A stretch of 33,657 bases of DNA from Gammaproteobacteria bacterium (GTDB lineage: Bacteria > Pseudomonadota > Gammaproteobacteria > Tethybacterales > Persebacteraceae), in contig JAHRAH010000104.1 of the NCBI GenBank assembly GCA_020027345.1, positions 1-33,657 of the forward strand, written 5' to 3'. Under the pieces are notes generated by a model. The model did not search any database. It was not told the DNA's origin and worked only from the letters and a program-made list of their open reading frames with translations. The position numbers were made by a program, and so were the translations under genes. Below are positions 1-7,377 of the stretch, in pieces. Each line of letters begins with the position of its first letter. Position 1 is the first letter of the stretch.

Positions 1-151
1 AACAACCATTTGGAAGGCGGAATCAACGCAAAACTGCGCCGCCTGCTGCGAAACCATCCCGGCCTTCCCGTCCGCCACCAGCAATCCCTCATCGCCCATC
101 TGCTCCTCTCCAAATGCCCGAAAAAAAACAACACGAAATGTTACTTAACTC
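1..151 (+). pseudogene. C-terminal remnant of IS1249-group (IS256 family) transposase
   Basis: Reading from base 1 in frame gives NNHLEGGINAKLRRLLRNH followed by an IAHLLLSKC tail. The NNxxEGG..N..LR motif is typical of the C-terminus of IS1249-group transposases, and its Glu is probably the third DDE residue (family knowledge). The tail closely matches the end of the IS at 24821-25799, and the IS end can be placed at about 151 (CTTAACTC here against CTTAGCCC there). Where the other copy has its TGA stop, this one has TGT, so the frame runs on into flanking repeat DNA to 378. The window edge cuts the 5' part, so it cannot be said whether the rest of the element is intact. Confidence 0.75.
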
Positions 152-978
152 TCTCCATAGGTGTAACGAGGCCTCGTTTTTTCTGTTGGGTTTGTGTGGA
201 TTCCCGCTTTCGCGGGAATGACGGGGGGGGCGGGGATGACGAATATGGGGGGGGACTCTTCGGGGGCAAGTTTTTCGGGGGGGGACTCCCAATCGGGGAG
301 GGAGATGCGGCGGAAGGTTTCGTTTTTTTGGGTTTGCCATTGTTCGTCGGCGGGGGAATGGAAATGGCCGTGGATTAAAGTGTGGCAGTTGTTTTTGCGC
401 ATCAGCGCTTCGGCGGCGGGGCGGGAGAATGTTGGCGGGCGGCGGTTTCGCCGGCTGCGGGCGCGGAGGTTTTTTGCGGTTTTCTTGCGCGCGGTTTTTG
501 GCATCGCGGCGTATAGCAACCGCGCGGCGCGGCTGCGGACGACGCGGCGAAAAAGAAGATAGGAAAAATCGCCGCAAAACAAATCGCCGTGGGCGAGCAG
601 CAGTTTTTTCCCGGCGGCGGAAAGTATGTGTTCGTCGGCGATGAGCTCGCAGTTTGCGGCGCTTGCAAAGCGTTCGCCCAAAAGGAAATCGCGGTTGCCG
701 CGCTGCAAATACACTTTCACCCCTTCGGCGGCGAGGTTTTGCAGTTCCTTTTTTGTTTGCGCGCCGACTCCGTCTTCGCCGTCGCCGGTTTCCTGTTCGT
801 CGCCGAGCCACAAATCAAAAACATCGCCGAGCAAATACAGCGCGCGGCATTCTTTTTTTGCGGCGCCGCGCAGGAAGGAAAAAAAGCGTTCGTTGCGCCG
901 CGGATGCGCGGGGGAGAGATGCGCGTCGGCGGCTATCCAAACGGCGCCTTCTTCGGGCGCGCGAGTTTGCCGCAGCAT
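145..978 (-). CDS. lpxH: UDP-2,3-diacylglucosamine diphosphatase LpxH
   Basis: Metallophosphoesterase of lipid A synthesis that converts UDP-2,3-diacylglucosamine to lipid X at the inner face of the cytoplasmic membrane. The metal-binding motifs are visible in order: DAH (about residue 18), GDVFD (51-55), GNRDF (94-98), AHGD near 130 and GHFH near 200. At 277 aa it is longer than the usual 240 or so. The last 35-50 residues come from a REP palindrome (it encodes VIPAKAGIH) and the flank of the neighbouring IS end, so the native stop has apparently been replaced. It lies 28 bases downstream of ppiB on the same strand; ppiB-lpxH adjacency is known from E. coli. The native C-terminus is uncertain; the family call is firm. 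Confidence 0.9.
   Translation of the reverse strand: MLRQTRAPEEGAVWIAADAHLSPAHPRRNERFFSFLRGAAKKECRALYLLGDVFDLWLGDEQETGDGEDGVGAQTKKELQNLAAEGVKVYLQRGNRDFLLGERFASAANCELIADEHILSAAGKKLLLAHGDLFCGDFSYLLFRRVVRSRAARLLYAAMPKTARKKTAKNLRARSRRNRRPPTFSRPAAEALMRKNNCHTLIHGHFHSPADEQWQTQKNETFRRISLPDWESPPEKLAPEESPPIFVIPAPPVIPAKAGIHTNPTEKTRPRYTYGES
197..222. repeat. Solitary REP palindrome
   Basis: Single copy of the ATTCCCGC-TTT-GCGGGAAT hairpin repeat inside the 3' end of lpxH. No partner arm lies 119 bases away, where the IS end now sits. It is followed toward the IS by a CTCTCCATAGGTGTAAC word that recurs beside the solitary REP at 7184. Confidence 0.8.
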
Positions 979-1006
979 ATTCCGCCTTTTTTTGGCGGGG
1001 GGACGG

Positions 1007-1540
1007 TTAGTCCGCGGCGGCGGGTTCGCCGTCTTCGCCGATGCGCTCCGCCGCCTCTACGACGACATCGCGCGCGGGGACATTGTCGTAGCCGGCGCGC
1101 GTTTCGGTTTCGGCTTCGCTGATTGCGAGGACGGTTTCTTCGCCTTCCACAATGCGCCCGAAAACGCAATAGCCGAATCCGTCGTCGTCGGGCGATTTGT
1201 AGTTGAGGAAGTCGTTGTCGGCGACATTGACAAAAAACTGGCTGCGCGCCGAATGCGCCGCCGGCAGGCGCGCCATCGCGAGGGTGTATTTTTCGTTTTT
1301 GAGACCGTTCGCCGCTTCGTTTTGCAGCGGTTCTTCGGCGTTCTTTTTTTCCGCGAGCCCGGGCAGCATTCCGCCGCCCTGAATCATAAAGCCGGGGATG
1401 ACGCGGTGGAAAAGTGTGCCGTTGTAAAAGCCGGCGTCAACATAACGCAGGAAGTTTGCGACGGTGCCCGGCGATTTTTCCGGAAAGAGTTCGGCGGTCA
1501 TCGCGCCGTAGTTTGTGCGAATGCGCACGCGCGCGCTCAT
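1007..1540 (-). CDS. ppiB: Cyclophilin-type peptidyl-prolyl isomerase, cytoplasmic
   Basis: Proline cis-trans isomerase of 177 aa with no signal peptide, so cytoplasmic. Cyclophilin core motifs are clear: FHRVIPGFMIQGGG near residues 45-58, SQFFVNV near 105 and VFGRIVEG near 130. Its ATG overlaps the TGA of the upstream cyclophilin (ATGA), so the two are probably translationally coupled, and lpxH follows 28 bases later. The C-terminus carries a short acidic tail (GEDGEPAAAD). Confidence 0.93.
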   Translation of the reverse strand: MSARVRIRTNYGAMTAELFPEKSPGTVANFLRYVDAGFYNGTLFHRVIPGFMIQGGGMLPGLAEKKNAEEPLQNEAANGLKNEKYTLAMARLPAAHSARSQFFVNVADNDFLNYKSPDDDGFGYCVFGRIVEGEETVLAISEAETETRAGYDNVPARDVVVEAAERIGEDGEPAAAD

Positions 1541-2073
1541 TTCGCCACCGCCTTTTCTATGACAATGTCATTTAGCGGGACATCGCGGAATCGCCCGACG
1601 GTGCCGGTCGCCGCGCGGGCGATGGCGTCGACGACTTCCTTCCCTTCAATGACTCGCCCGAAGACGGCGTAGCCGGGTTTGCCGCTTGCGCCGTCCAGCG
1701 ATTTGTTGTCGTTGAGGTTGATAAAGAATTGGCTGGTCGCCGAATCGGGATTGGAAGTGCGCGCCATGGAGATGGCGTATTTTTTGTTTTTCAGCGGCGT
1801 GTGTTCGTAGGCGACGGGCGCGCGCGTTTCGCGCTGTTCCATTCCGGGTTCAAAGCCGCCGCCTTGGATGACGAATCCGGGAATGACGCGGTGGAAGATG
1901 AGACCGTCAAAAAATCCCTCGGCGGCGTATTGCAGGAAGTTCGCCGCGGTTTGCGGGGCGCTTTCCTCGTCAATTTCCAGGACGATGACGCCCTGCGAAG
2001 TGCGCATTTCCACTTCGCCCGCCGCCGCCGGCGCCGCCGCGAGCAACAAGACCGCCGCAAGCAATCGTTTCAT
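1537..2073 (-). CDS. ppiA: Cyclophilin-type peptidyl-prolyl isomerase, secreted (PpiA-like)
   Basis: 178-aa cyclophilin starting MKRLLAAVLLLAAAPAAAG, a typical Sec signal peptide with an AxA cleavage site, so a periplasmic location is inferred. Core motifs are FHRVIPGFVIQGGG, SQFFINL and VFGRVIEG. The start at 2073 is preferred over the longer ORF from 2472 because it gives the signal peptide, follows an AAGGGG ribosome site, and lies about 30 bases after a TGTGATACAAT -10 element. The upstream extension would run antisense through gltX. First gene of a ppiA-ppiB-lpxH operon. The assignment to ppiA rather than another secreted cyclophilin rests on the signal peptide. Confidence 0.88.
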   Translation of the reverse strand: MKRLLAAVLLLAAAPAAAGEVEMRTSQGVIVLEIDEESAPQTAANFLQYAAEGFFDGLIFHRVIPGFVIQGGGFEPGMEQRETRAPVAYEHTPLKNKKYAISMARTSNPDSATSQFFINLNDNKSLDGASGKPGYAVFGRVIEGKEVVDAIARAATGTVGRFRDVPLNDIVIEKAVAK

Positions 2074-2101
2074 ATGGCAAAATTCCCCTTTCGCATTCGC
2101 G

Positions 2102-2112
2102 GAGTATTGTAT
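2102..2112 (-). promoter_or_regulatory. Extended -10 element for the cyclophilin operon
   Basis: On the minus strand TGTGATACAAT, an extended -10 with TG at the right position, lies about 30 bases upstream of the signal-peptide start at 2073. No good -35 box is seen. The same GTGATACAAT word precedes the DUF262 gene. The divergent gltX promoter must overlap this 50-base gap. Confidence 0.5.
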
Positions 2113-2125
2113 CACAGCGCGCCCG

Positions 2126-3523
2126 ATGAGTTTTGCCGCCCGTTTCGCCCCCAGCCCGACGGGGCTTTTGCACTTGGGCAACGCGCGCACCGCCCTCTTC
2201 AACTTTCTGGCGGCGCGGGCGCACGGCGGCGAACTGCTGCTGCGCATTGAGGACACCGACAGCGGGCGCGCCGTCGCCGGTTTTGCCGACGCGCTCGCCG
2301 AGGACTTGCGCTGGCTGGGGCTGGACTGGCGCGCGACGGCGCCGCAGTCGCAGCGGAAACCCGCGCACGAAACGCTTTTGCGAAAACTCGCGGCGGCGGG
2401 GGCGGCGTATCCTTGTTTTTGCGCGCCGGAGGAACTTGCGGCGGAACGCGCGCGACTGCTCGCCGCCGGCAAACCGCCGCGCTATTCGGGGAAGTGCGCC
2501 GCGCTTTCCGAAGCCGCCGCGAAAAAGAAAATAGCGGCGGGGGAAAAACCGGCGACGCGCTTTCGGATGCCGCGGGGGGTTGTTGCGCTGCGGGATTTGG
2601 TGCGCGGCGAAATGCGTTTTGAGGGCGGGGACATCGGCGATTTTATTGTGCGCCGCGCGAGCGGGGAGTTTTCGTTTTTCTTTGTGAATGCGGCGGACGA
2701 CGCAGCCGACGGCGTTACGCATGTTTTGCGCGGCGAGGATCATCTCTCCAACGCGCCGCGCCAGATTGCGCTGCTCGCGGCTTTGGGTTTGCGGCGGCCG
2801 CTTTACGGCCATCTGCCGCTGCTCACCGACGCCAACGGCAAGCCGCTTTCCAAACGCGGCGGCGCGCTTTCGCTCGCGCAAATGCGGCGCGACGGTTATT
2901 TGCCTTCGGCCGTTCTTAATTATCTTGCGCGATTGGGCTGCGCTTTTTCGCGCGGCGAAGCGATGACGGCGGAAGAAATGGCGGCGGAGTTTTCGTTTGC
3001 GCGGCTTTCCAAATCTCCGGCGAAGTTTGACGAAAAACAATTGCTGAGCCGCCAGCGCGAGGCGCTGCATTCTTTGGACGGCGGCGGACGATTGCGCTGG
3101 ATGGACGGTCTCACGCCGCCGGGCGCGAATCCCTCCGCTTTTGCCGATGCGGTTATCGGCAATGTTTCGCTTTTTGCCGATGTTAAAGAATGGGCGCGAA
3201 CCGTCGCCGACGCTTCGCCGAATGCGGATGCGGCGGCGGTTATTAAAAAAGCGGGGGGGGACTTTTATCGCTCTGCTTTGGCGGCGATGGAAAACGGTAA
3301 CGGTGACCGTAACGATGGCGGCGGCGACGGTGATTGGCGCGCGTTTTGTGATGCGGCCGGGGCAAGAACAAAACTGCGGGGGAAAGATTTGTTTCTGCCG
3401 CTGCGCGCGGCGCTGACGGGGCAAACAAGCGGCCCCGAAATGTCCCCCTTTTTCGCATTGATAAGCGAAGACGAACGCAAAAAAAGATTGCGCGCCGCGA
3501 TTGCGCTTGCGGATTCCAATTAA
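2126..3523 (+). CDS. gltX: Glutamyl-tRNA synthetase
   Basis: Class I aminoacyl-tRNA synthetase that charges tRNA-Glu. The HIGH-type signature appears as PSPTGLLHLGNART near residues 9-22 and the KMSKS-type loop as KPLSKRGG near 240. The 465-aa length fits bacterial GltX, and the C-terminal helical anticodon-binding region ends with LTGQTSGPEM. The start at 2126 (MSFAARFAPSP) places the signature correctly; the longer ORF from 1868 would run back through ppiA. One oddity is a Gly/Asn/Asp-rich insert (NGNGDRNDGGGDGD) in the C-terminal domain, built from short GGTAAC/GGCGGC-like repeats. A run of 8 G lies at about 3252 within the gene. Confidence 0.95.
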   Translation: MSFAARFAPSPTGLLHLGNARTALFNFLAARAHGGELLLRIEDTDSGRAVAGFADALAEDLRWLGLDWRATAPQSQRKPAHETLLRKLAAAGAAYPCFCAPEELAAERARLLAAGKPPRYSGKCAALSEAAAKKKIAAGEKPATRFRMPRGVVALRDLVRGEMRFEGGDIGDFIVRRASGEFSFFFVNAADDAADGVTHVLRGEDHLSNAPRQIALLAALGLRRPLYGHLPLLTDANGKPLSKRGGALSLAQMRRDGYLPSAVLNYLARLGCAFSRGEAMTAEEMAAEFSFARLSKSPAKFDEKQLLSRQREALHSLDGGGRLRWMDGLTPPGANPSAFADAVIGNVSLFADVKEWARTVADASPNADAAAVIKKAGGDFYRSALAAMENGNGDRNDGGGDGDWRAFCDAAGARTKLRGKDLFLPLRAALTGQTSGPEMSPFFALISEDERKKRLRAAIALADSN

Positions 3524-3534
3524 AAACCGGCCCT

Positions 3535-3560
3535 CGTTCCCACGCTCCAGCGTGGGAACG
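3535..3560. repeat. Palindrome GTTCCCACGC/GCGTGGGAAC, copy 1
   Basis: Perfect hairpin (CCCACGCTCCAGCGTGGG) between the convergent 3' ends of gltX and the invasin-like gene, where it may act as a bidirectional terminator. Further copies lie at 3651 and 7344. Confidence 0.75.
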
Positions 3561-3575
3561 CAGCCAGCAAACAAA

Positions 3576-6500
3576 TTACCCCCCCATCTTTGATGGGGGC
3601 TGGGGGGGACGCCCGCTCAAACTAAGAGTCGGCGTGGACGCCGGGGTATCCGTTCCCACGCTGGAGCGTGGGAACGAGGCCCGTCCCTCATTCCACCCCC
3701 TCGTCATTCCGGCGAAAGCCGGAATCCATATAATTTTTCCTTTTCGCCACCGTTTTCGGGGAACGGAAAATTCGTCTTTTTCGGCCGGCTCTATATGGAT
3801 TCCGGCTTTCGCCGGAATGACGGCCGGCTTTTTATAGTCGGCAAAGGCGACAGCAGGAAAATCACCGCCGTATTCCGATTGCAGCATTCCAAAAAGCCCC
3901 GCCCCCGGCGCGACCGTAGCAGTCATCGTCATCGTCATCTCGGTAACCGTCAAATTGCCGATGGTCACCGTCCGCGGGATAAGATCCAACTCGCCGGTCG
4001 CCACATCATATATCGGAAGTCCGCCGCCGACATAATTCGGAACAACCCATCCGTGCGTGTTACGCTCCCCCGTAAATATCGCCGTTCCGTTCACCGCCGT
4101 CACCGCCTGCTCCACCGGCGAAAGCCATATCAATCTGTTCCTGTCCGGTTCCGCAGACGCCCTTCTGGCCGTCGCCGTCGCATTCCCCATCCAAACCGTC
4201 GCGCCGTTGAAACCGGTGGTGACTGTGTTGGTAACCGTCATAATCCGCAAGGAAAACAAAGTAACCGCCGCCGTCAAAAACTTGTCGGCGACACCGGGAT
4301 GCGAATCGCTTGCGCGGACGGTTGTTGTAAACCGTCCCGCAACCGCCGCGTTTGCGATAACTAAAACAGTGTCATTGACAAAAGAGAAATTGTTTTCCGT
4401 TCCCGCAAAATCCGGATTCCCCGGATTGTCGCCGCCGGAAATAGCAATGGTGCCGATTGTCACCGCATTCGTCGTCATCAAAAGCGAAAGCGAAGGCGTC
4501 CCCGCAAAACCGATAGTCAACTCCGGCGGATTAACAATTTCCAAAGTAACCGCAGCCGTCGCAATTTGCAATTCGCCGATAAGATTTTGCGCGCTCGCCG
4601 TAACCGTCACCGAAACCGTCGTCGGCAAATGCGGATTGACCGAAAAACGCAGTTCGCCGTTGTTCGCGTTTATCGCAAATGTCGGCGAAGCGGGCGCGTT
4701 CAACAAACCGTAACGAATATCCGTCCCGCCGCCCGCGGCGAATGTCGCAAGCGCGTTGTAGTTTGTGTGTGTCGTCAGCATCAGCGGATTATCAAGCGGC
4801 GAAGCCAGCACAAACCCCGTTACCAACGAAAGCGCCGCCGTCAGCGTCGCGTCCGGCGTGTTTGCGTGCGCGTCGCCGATGACGATGGTCACGGCTATCG
4901 TCTCCGCAGTGTCCGCATCTGTAAATACCAAAACCGAATTGTTGAAAGTGCGCGGCGCTCCGCTCAGCGTCGGCAAATGCGCGCCGAATCCTCCGCCGCT
5001 TGTAACGGTGCCGAACAAAACATTCCCTCCGGTTGTAAGCGCGACCATGCGCGGCGTCCCCAAAAAGCCCGCGACAACCGGCGGCGGGTCGGCGGCGACG
5101 AGCGTCAACAATGCCATTGCAGTTTGCGTTATGTCCACCGGTTTTATCCCCATCACAGTCGCCGTCAGCGTAACCGTCAGCGGCAAATGCGGCGGGGAGG
5201 ACAGTGTTAATTTGCCGTCCGTTTCGCCGATTGCGACGGTTATGTCCGTGCGCGCGAGCAAGCCGTAACGGTAACTCGCTGCATCGCCGCCGTCCGCCGC
5301 AAGCGTCGCAATCGCATCGGCTGCGGCGACGCGAGTCGTCACCATAATCGGCGGGGACTGTTGCGGCAGCATTACGCTTTCCAAACCGGTAACGGTCACG
5401 CCGCCGGTTATTGCATACGCGCCTTCGGCAATATCCAATATCACCGAGTCCGGCAATGTCGGCGAAGACATTCCACCTTCGTGCAATGTTATTTTTGTTT
5501 CGCCGCCGCCGATATCCCACGAAAAGCGCGTTCCCAAAAGTCGGACGGTTACGCCGGGCATTATTACCGTTTGCAATCGGTTATTTCCAAAACGCTCAAA
5601 CTCCCCGCCCCCGCTGATTACTTCAAGAATGCGAGCGGTTTGCGAAATGACGACGCGGGAATTTGCGTTTAATGTCAGATTCCATCCGCCCGCCTGTTGC
5701 CGGAAAAACGCTTTTTCAGTTGCGGAACCCGCGCCGGTTCCGACATTCACATCGGAAGTCAGCGGGAAAGTGTAATTAATTTGCGTTGTCGTCCCCGCGA
5801 AAGCCGTTGCCATCGCACCGACGGTTATGTCCACCGACAAATCGGAAGTGACCAATACCGCCGCGAATTGCGAAACGCCGCCGCCCGCGCGGGAGATGCG
5901 CTGCGAATATTCCCGGCGCGCAGAATCATAAAAATGCAAACGCGGATTAAAACCCCCCGCTTTTTCCGCGCCCGATGACGCTTCGCCGAATGTGTGCGAA
6001 TACGAAAAACTGCCGCCAAAGTCGCCGCTGTCCTCGTCGTATTCCGCTTCCAAATACACCCCGCCGCCGGGCGACAAACGCAAACCATAACGAAAACCTT
6101 CGTCGTCCCTGTCCCCGCGTTCTCCTTCCCATCGGTAATATCCGCCGCGCAATGCCGCCCATTCCAAACCCGGCGCGCGCAAATACAAATCGGCGTCAAA
6201 ACCCTCGCGCGTGTAATAGTAACCGTCGGCTTGCTGTTTGCCATCGGTTATCCGCCAGTAACGGTTTGCGGATAGTTCCCCGTATTTATTCTTCCATTCC
6301 GCCCCAAACGACCACCGCCAGAATCCCCCTGCATTTTCATCGCGCTCATAATCCAAAAACGCATTTGCGCCCAGCAACGACTCTCCTTTAACAACGCGCC
6401 AGAATAAACCTGCATTCCCCCCGCGCGCCTTTTCCTCCCCGGCATACCCGCGCAAGTGCCAGCCCATTACATCGTCCCCCCGCTCGCGCAAACCTCCAAG

Positions 6501-6953
6501 TGCATCAATCGCAAATTGCCCCTTGCGCCCGCCAAGGGAAGTTTGAAAGTCCACCCGCGCCTTTTTGACAAACCCAAACCGCGAAACCGCCGCATCGCCG
6601 ACAGCCACCCCCGCCCGATTTTCCCATTCGCCAAGTAGTCGCCGCAACTCCGCCCGCTTCCATTCCCCCAATTTGTCATTCCCGCGAAAGCGGGAATCCA
6701 GAACAACGCGCGCGCCGCGATGAATTGCGGACTCGGCAATGACTCCCCCCGTCATTCCAGCGAAAGCTGGAATCCATAACCCGCTTGCCGAAACCGCAGA
6801 ATCCCCGCCCGCCCCGACGCCCGGGGAAAAAGGAATGTCCGTATGGATTCCAGCTTTCGCTGGAATGACGGGGTGGGCGGGAACGGCGGAGGACGAGGAA
6901 TCCCCCTTAGCGCCGAGGGCGAGGAAGATTAGCGCGCCAACGGCGAGCGCCAA
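3576..6953 (-). CDS. Inverse autotransporter (intimin/invasin-like) surface protein
   Basis: Large surface protein of 1125 aa. A hydrophobic leader (ALAVGALIFLALGA) is followed by about 75 residues translated from inserted repeats (VIPAKAGIH...WIPAFAGMT, then DSRFRGND). Next comes an inverse autotransporter beta-barrel at roughly 105-345 (FQTSLGG, GANAFLDYERD, LRGGYYRWEGERGD and SFSYSHTFGE are typical). Residues about 400-480 contain a LLGTRFSWDIGG segment reminiscent of FecR domains, and the remainder is a series of cadherin-like Val/Thr-rich passenger repeats. The last 90 residues are again repeat-derived. The start is uncertain: TTG at 6953 follows GGGAGG, while an ATG at 6988 lies one frameshift away and would give a better signal peptide. 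A poly-C16 tract lies 53 bases upstream. Likely an adhesin; ligand unknown. Confidence 0.8.
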   Translation of the reverse strand: MALAVGALIFLALGAKGDSSSSAVPAHPVIPAKAGIHTDIPFSPGVGAGGDSAVSASGLWIPAFAGMTGGVIAESAIHRGARVVLDSRFRGNDKLGEWKRAELRRLLGEWENRAGVAVGDAAVSRFGFVKKARVDFQTSLGGRKGQFAIDALGGLRERGDDVMGWHLRGYAGEEKARGGNAGLFWRVVKGESLLGANAFLDYERDENAGGFWRWSFGAEWKNKYGELSANRYWRITDGKQQADGYYYTREGFDADLYLRAPGLEWAALRGGYYRWEGERGDRDDEGFRYGLRLSPGGGVYLEAEYDEDSGDFGGSFSYSHTFGEASSGAEKAGGFNPRLHFYDSARREYSQRISRAGGGVSQFAAVLVTSDLSVDITVGAMATAFAGTTTQINYTFPLTSDVNVGTGAGSATEKAFFRQQAGGWNLTLNANSRVVISQTARILEVISGGGEFERFGNNRLQTVIMPGVTVRLLGTRFSWDIGGGETKITLHEGGMSSPTLPDSVILDIAEGAYAITGGVTVTGLESVMLPQQSPPIMVTTRVAAADAIATLAADGGDAASYRYGLLARTDITVAIGETDGKLTLSSPPHLPLTVTLTATVMGIKPVDITQTAMALLTLVAADPPPVVAGFLGTPRMVALTTGGNVLFGTVTSGGGFGAHLPTLSGAPRTFNNSVLVFTDADTAETIAVTIVIGDAHANTPDATLTAALSLVTGFVLASPLDNPLMLTTHTNYNALATFAAGGGTDIRYGLLNAPASPTFAINANNGELRFSVNPHLPTTVSVTVTASAQNLIGELQIATAAVTLEIVNPPELTIGFAGTPSLSLLMTTNAVTIGTIAISGGDNPGNPDFAGTENNFSFVNDTVLVIANAAVAGRFTTTVRASDSHPGVADKFLTAAVTLFSLRIMTVTNTVTTGFNGATVWMGNATATARRASAEPDRNRLIWLSPVEQAVTAVNGTAIFTGERNTHGWVVPNYVGGGLPIYDVATGELDLIPRTVTIGNLTVTEMTMTMTATVAPGAGLFGMLQSEYGGDFPAVAFADYKKPAVIPAKAGIHIEPAEKDEFSVPRKRWRKGKIIWIPAFAGMTRGWNEGRASFPRSSVGTDTPASTPTLSLSGRPPQPPSKMGG
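3625..3682. repeat. Composite repeat (AGAGTCGGCGTGGACGCC plus palindrome), copy 1
   Basis: AGAGTCGGCGTGGACGCC, a short spacer, the GTTCCCACGC palindrome (3651-3676) and GAGGCC form a unit of about 58 bases. It recurs in the same orientation at 7316-7374. This copy forms part of the repeat-derived C-terminal codons of the invasin-like gene. Confidence 0.75.
3703..3821. repeat. 119-bp REP doublet (REPIN-like), copy 1
   Basis: Two inverted REP hairpins (ATTCCGGCGAAAGCCGGAAT and its reverse complement) flank a private spacer; total 119 bp. It lies inside the 3' end of the invasin-like gene and encodes VIPAKAGIH...WIPAFAGMT. Same total length as the copies at 6751 and 9600, but with G/C at the variable stem pair. 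Confidence 0.85.
6675..6700. repeat. Solitary REP palindrome in the invasin-like gene
   Basis: GTCATTCCCGC-GAAA-type hairpin arm within the N-terminal coding part of the invasin-like gene; translated as DSRFRGND. No partner arm at 119 bp. Confidence 0.8.
6751..6869. repeat. 119-bp REP doublet (REPIN-like), copy 2
   Basis: Inverted arms ATTCCAGCGAAAGCTGGAAT flank a private spacer of about 65 bp; total exactly 119 bp. It sits in frame between the signal peptide and the beta-barrel of the invasin-like gene. The variable stem pair is A/T in both arms. Confidence 0.85.
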
Positions 6954-7006
6954 CCTCCCACACTTTTCAACTTTCGCGCATAAGTCATTGTTTTTCCGGC
7001 GAAAAC

Positions 7007-7022
7007 GGGGGGGGGGGGGGGG
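7007..7022 (-). promoter_or_regulatory. Poly-C16 tract upstream of the invasin-like gene
   Basis: A homopolymer of 16 C on the coding strand of the invasin-like gene, ending 53 bases upstream of its TTG start. An in-frame TAA directly precedes it and there is no ATG in between, so it would act on transcription rather than on the reading frame. Tracts like this upstream of surface-protein genes (opc and porA of Neisseria meningitidis) change promoter strength by slipped-strand mispairing. Here that role is inferred. Confidence 0.55.
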
Positions 7023-7183
7023 TTAAAACTTGCGCCGCCCCACCGCCGAAAACGGCGGAACGGTTGTTGCGAAAGAGTCCCCTGTTACTCATAATTTCCC
7101 CCGCCGCCCGAAAGCGACGACGGGGGGATAATACCACAATCCGCACAAAAATTTCAACTTTTTTAAATTTTTCCTCCTCCTCC

Positions 7184-7209
7184 GTCGTTCCCGCGAAAGC
7201 GGGAATCCA
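7184..7209. repeat. Solitary REP palindrome
   Basis: Hairpin of the same family (TTCCCGCGAAAGCGGGAA). About 25 bases further on comes CTCGTTAC, the start of a short palindromic word that also accompanies the solitary REP at 197-222. Confidence 0.75.
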
Positions 7210-7315
7210 GACCGAATTAGAGAATACCCGCTTCTCGTTACATCTCTCCAGAGGTGTAACGCATCGCCATGAGCGGCGTCCACGCGCTCCTAATTAGAGT
7301 CGGCGGAGACGCCTG

Positions 7316-7374
7316 AGAGTCGGCGTGGACGCCGGGGGGTATGCGTTCCCACGCCGGAGCGCGGGAACGAGGCC
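7316..7374. repeat. Composite repeat (AGAGTCGGCGTGGACGCC plus palindrome), copy 2
   Basis: Second copy of the unit at 3625-3682, preceded at 7296 by a partial, diverged AGAGTCGGCGGAGACGCC. The palindrome here (CCCACGCCGGAGCGCGGG) carries one mismatch in the stem. It lies just downstream of the ntrX stop codon. Confidence 0.75.
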
Positions 7375-7377
7375 GTT

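Larger units (their letters stand above)
6954..7377. other. Gene-free, repeat-rich intergenic region with poly-G16
   Basis: No convincing gene. It holds the 5' flank of the invasin-like gene including a run of 16 G on the plus strand (7007-7022), a solitary REP (7184-7209), a GTTACATCTCTCCAGAGGTG inverted-repeat word (7238-7261), and the composite AGAGTCGGCG repeats (7296-7374) abutting the 3' end of ntrX. Confidence 0.8.

Noticed and set aside
1970-3574. 534-aa minus-strand ORF antisense to gltX
   Set aside because: Arg-rich shadow translation typical of GC-rich DNA; the plus frame carries full GltX motifs.
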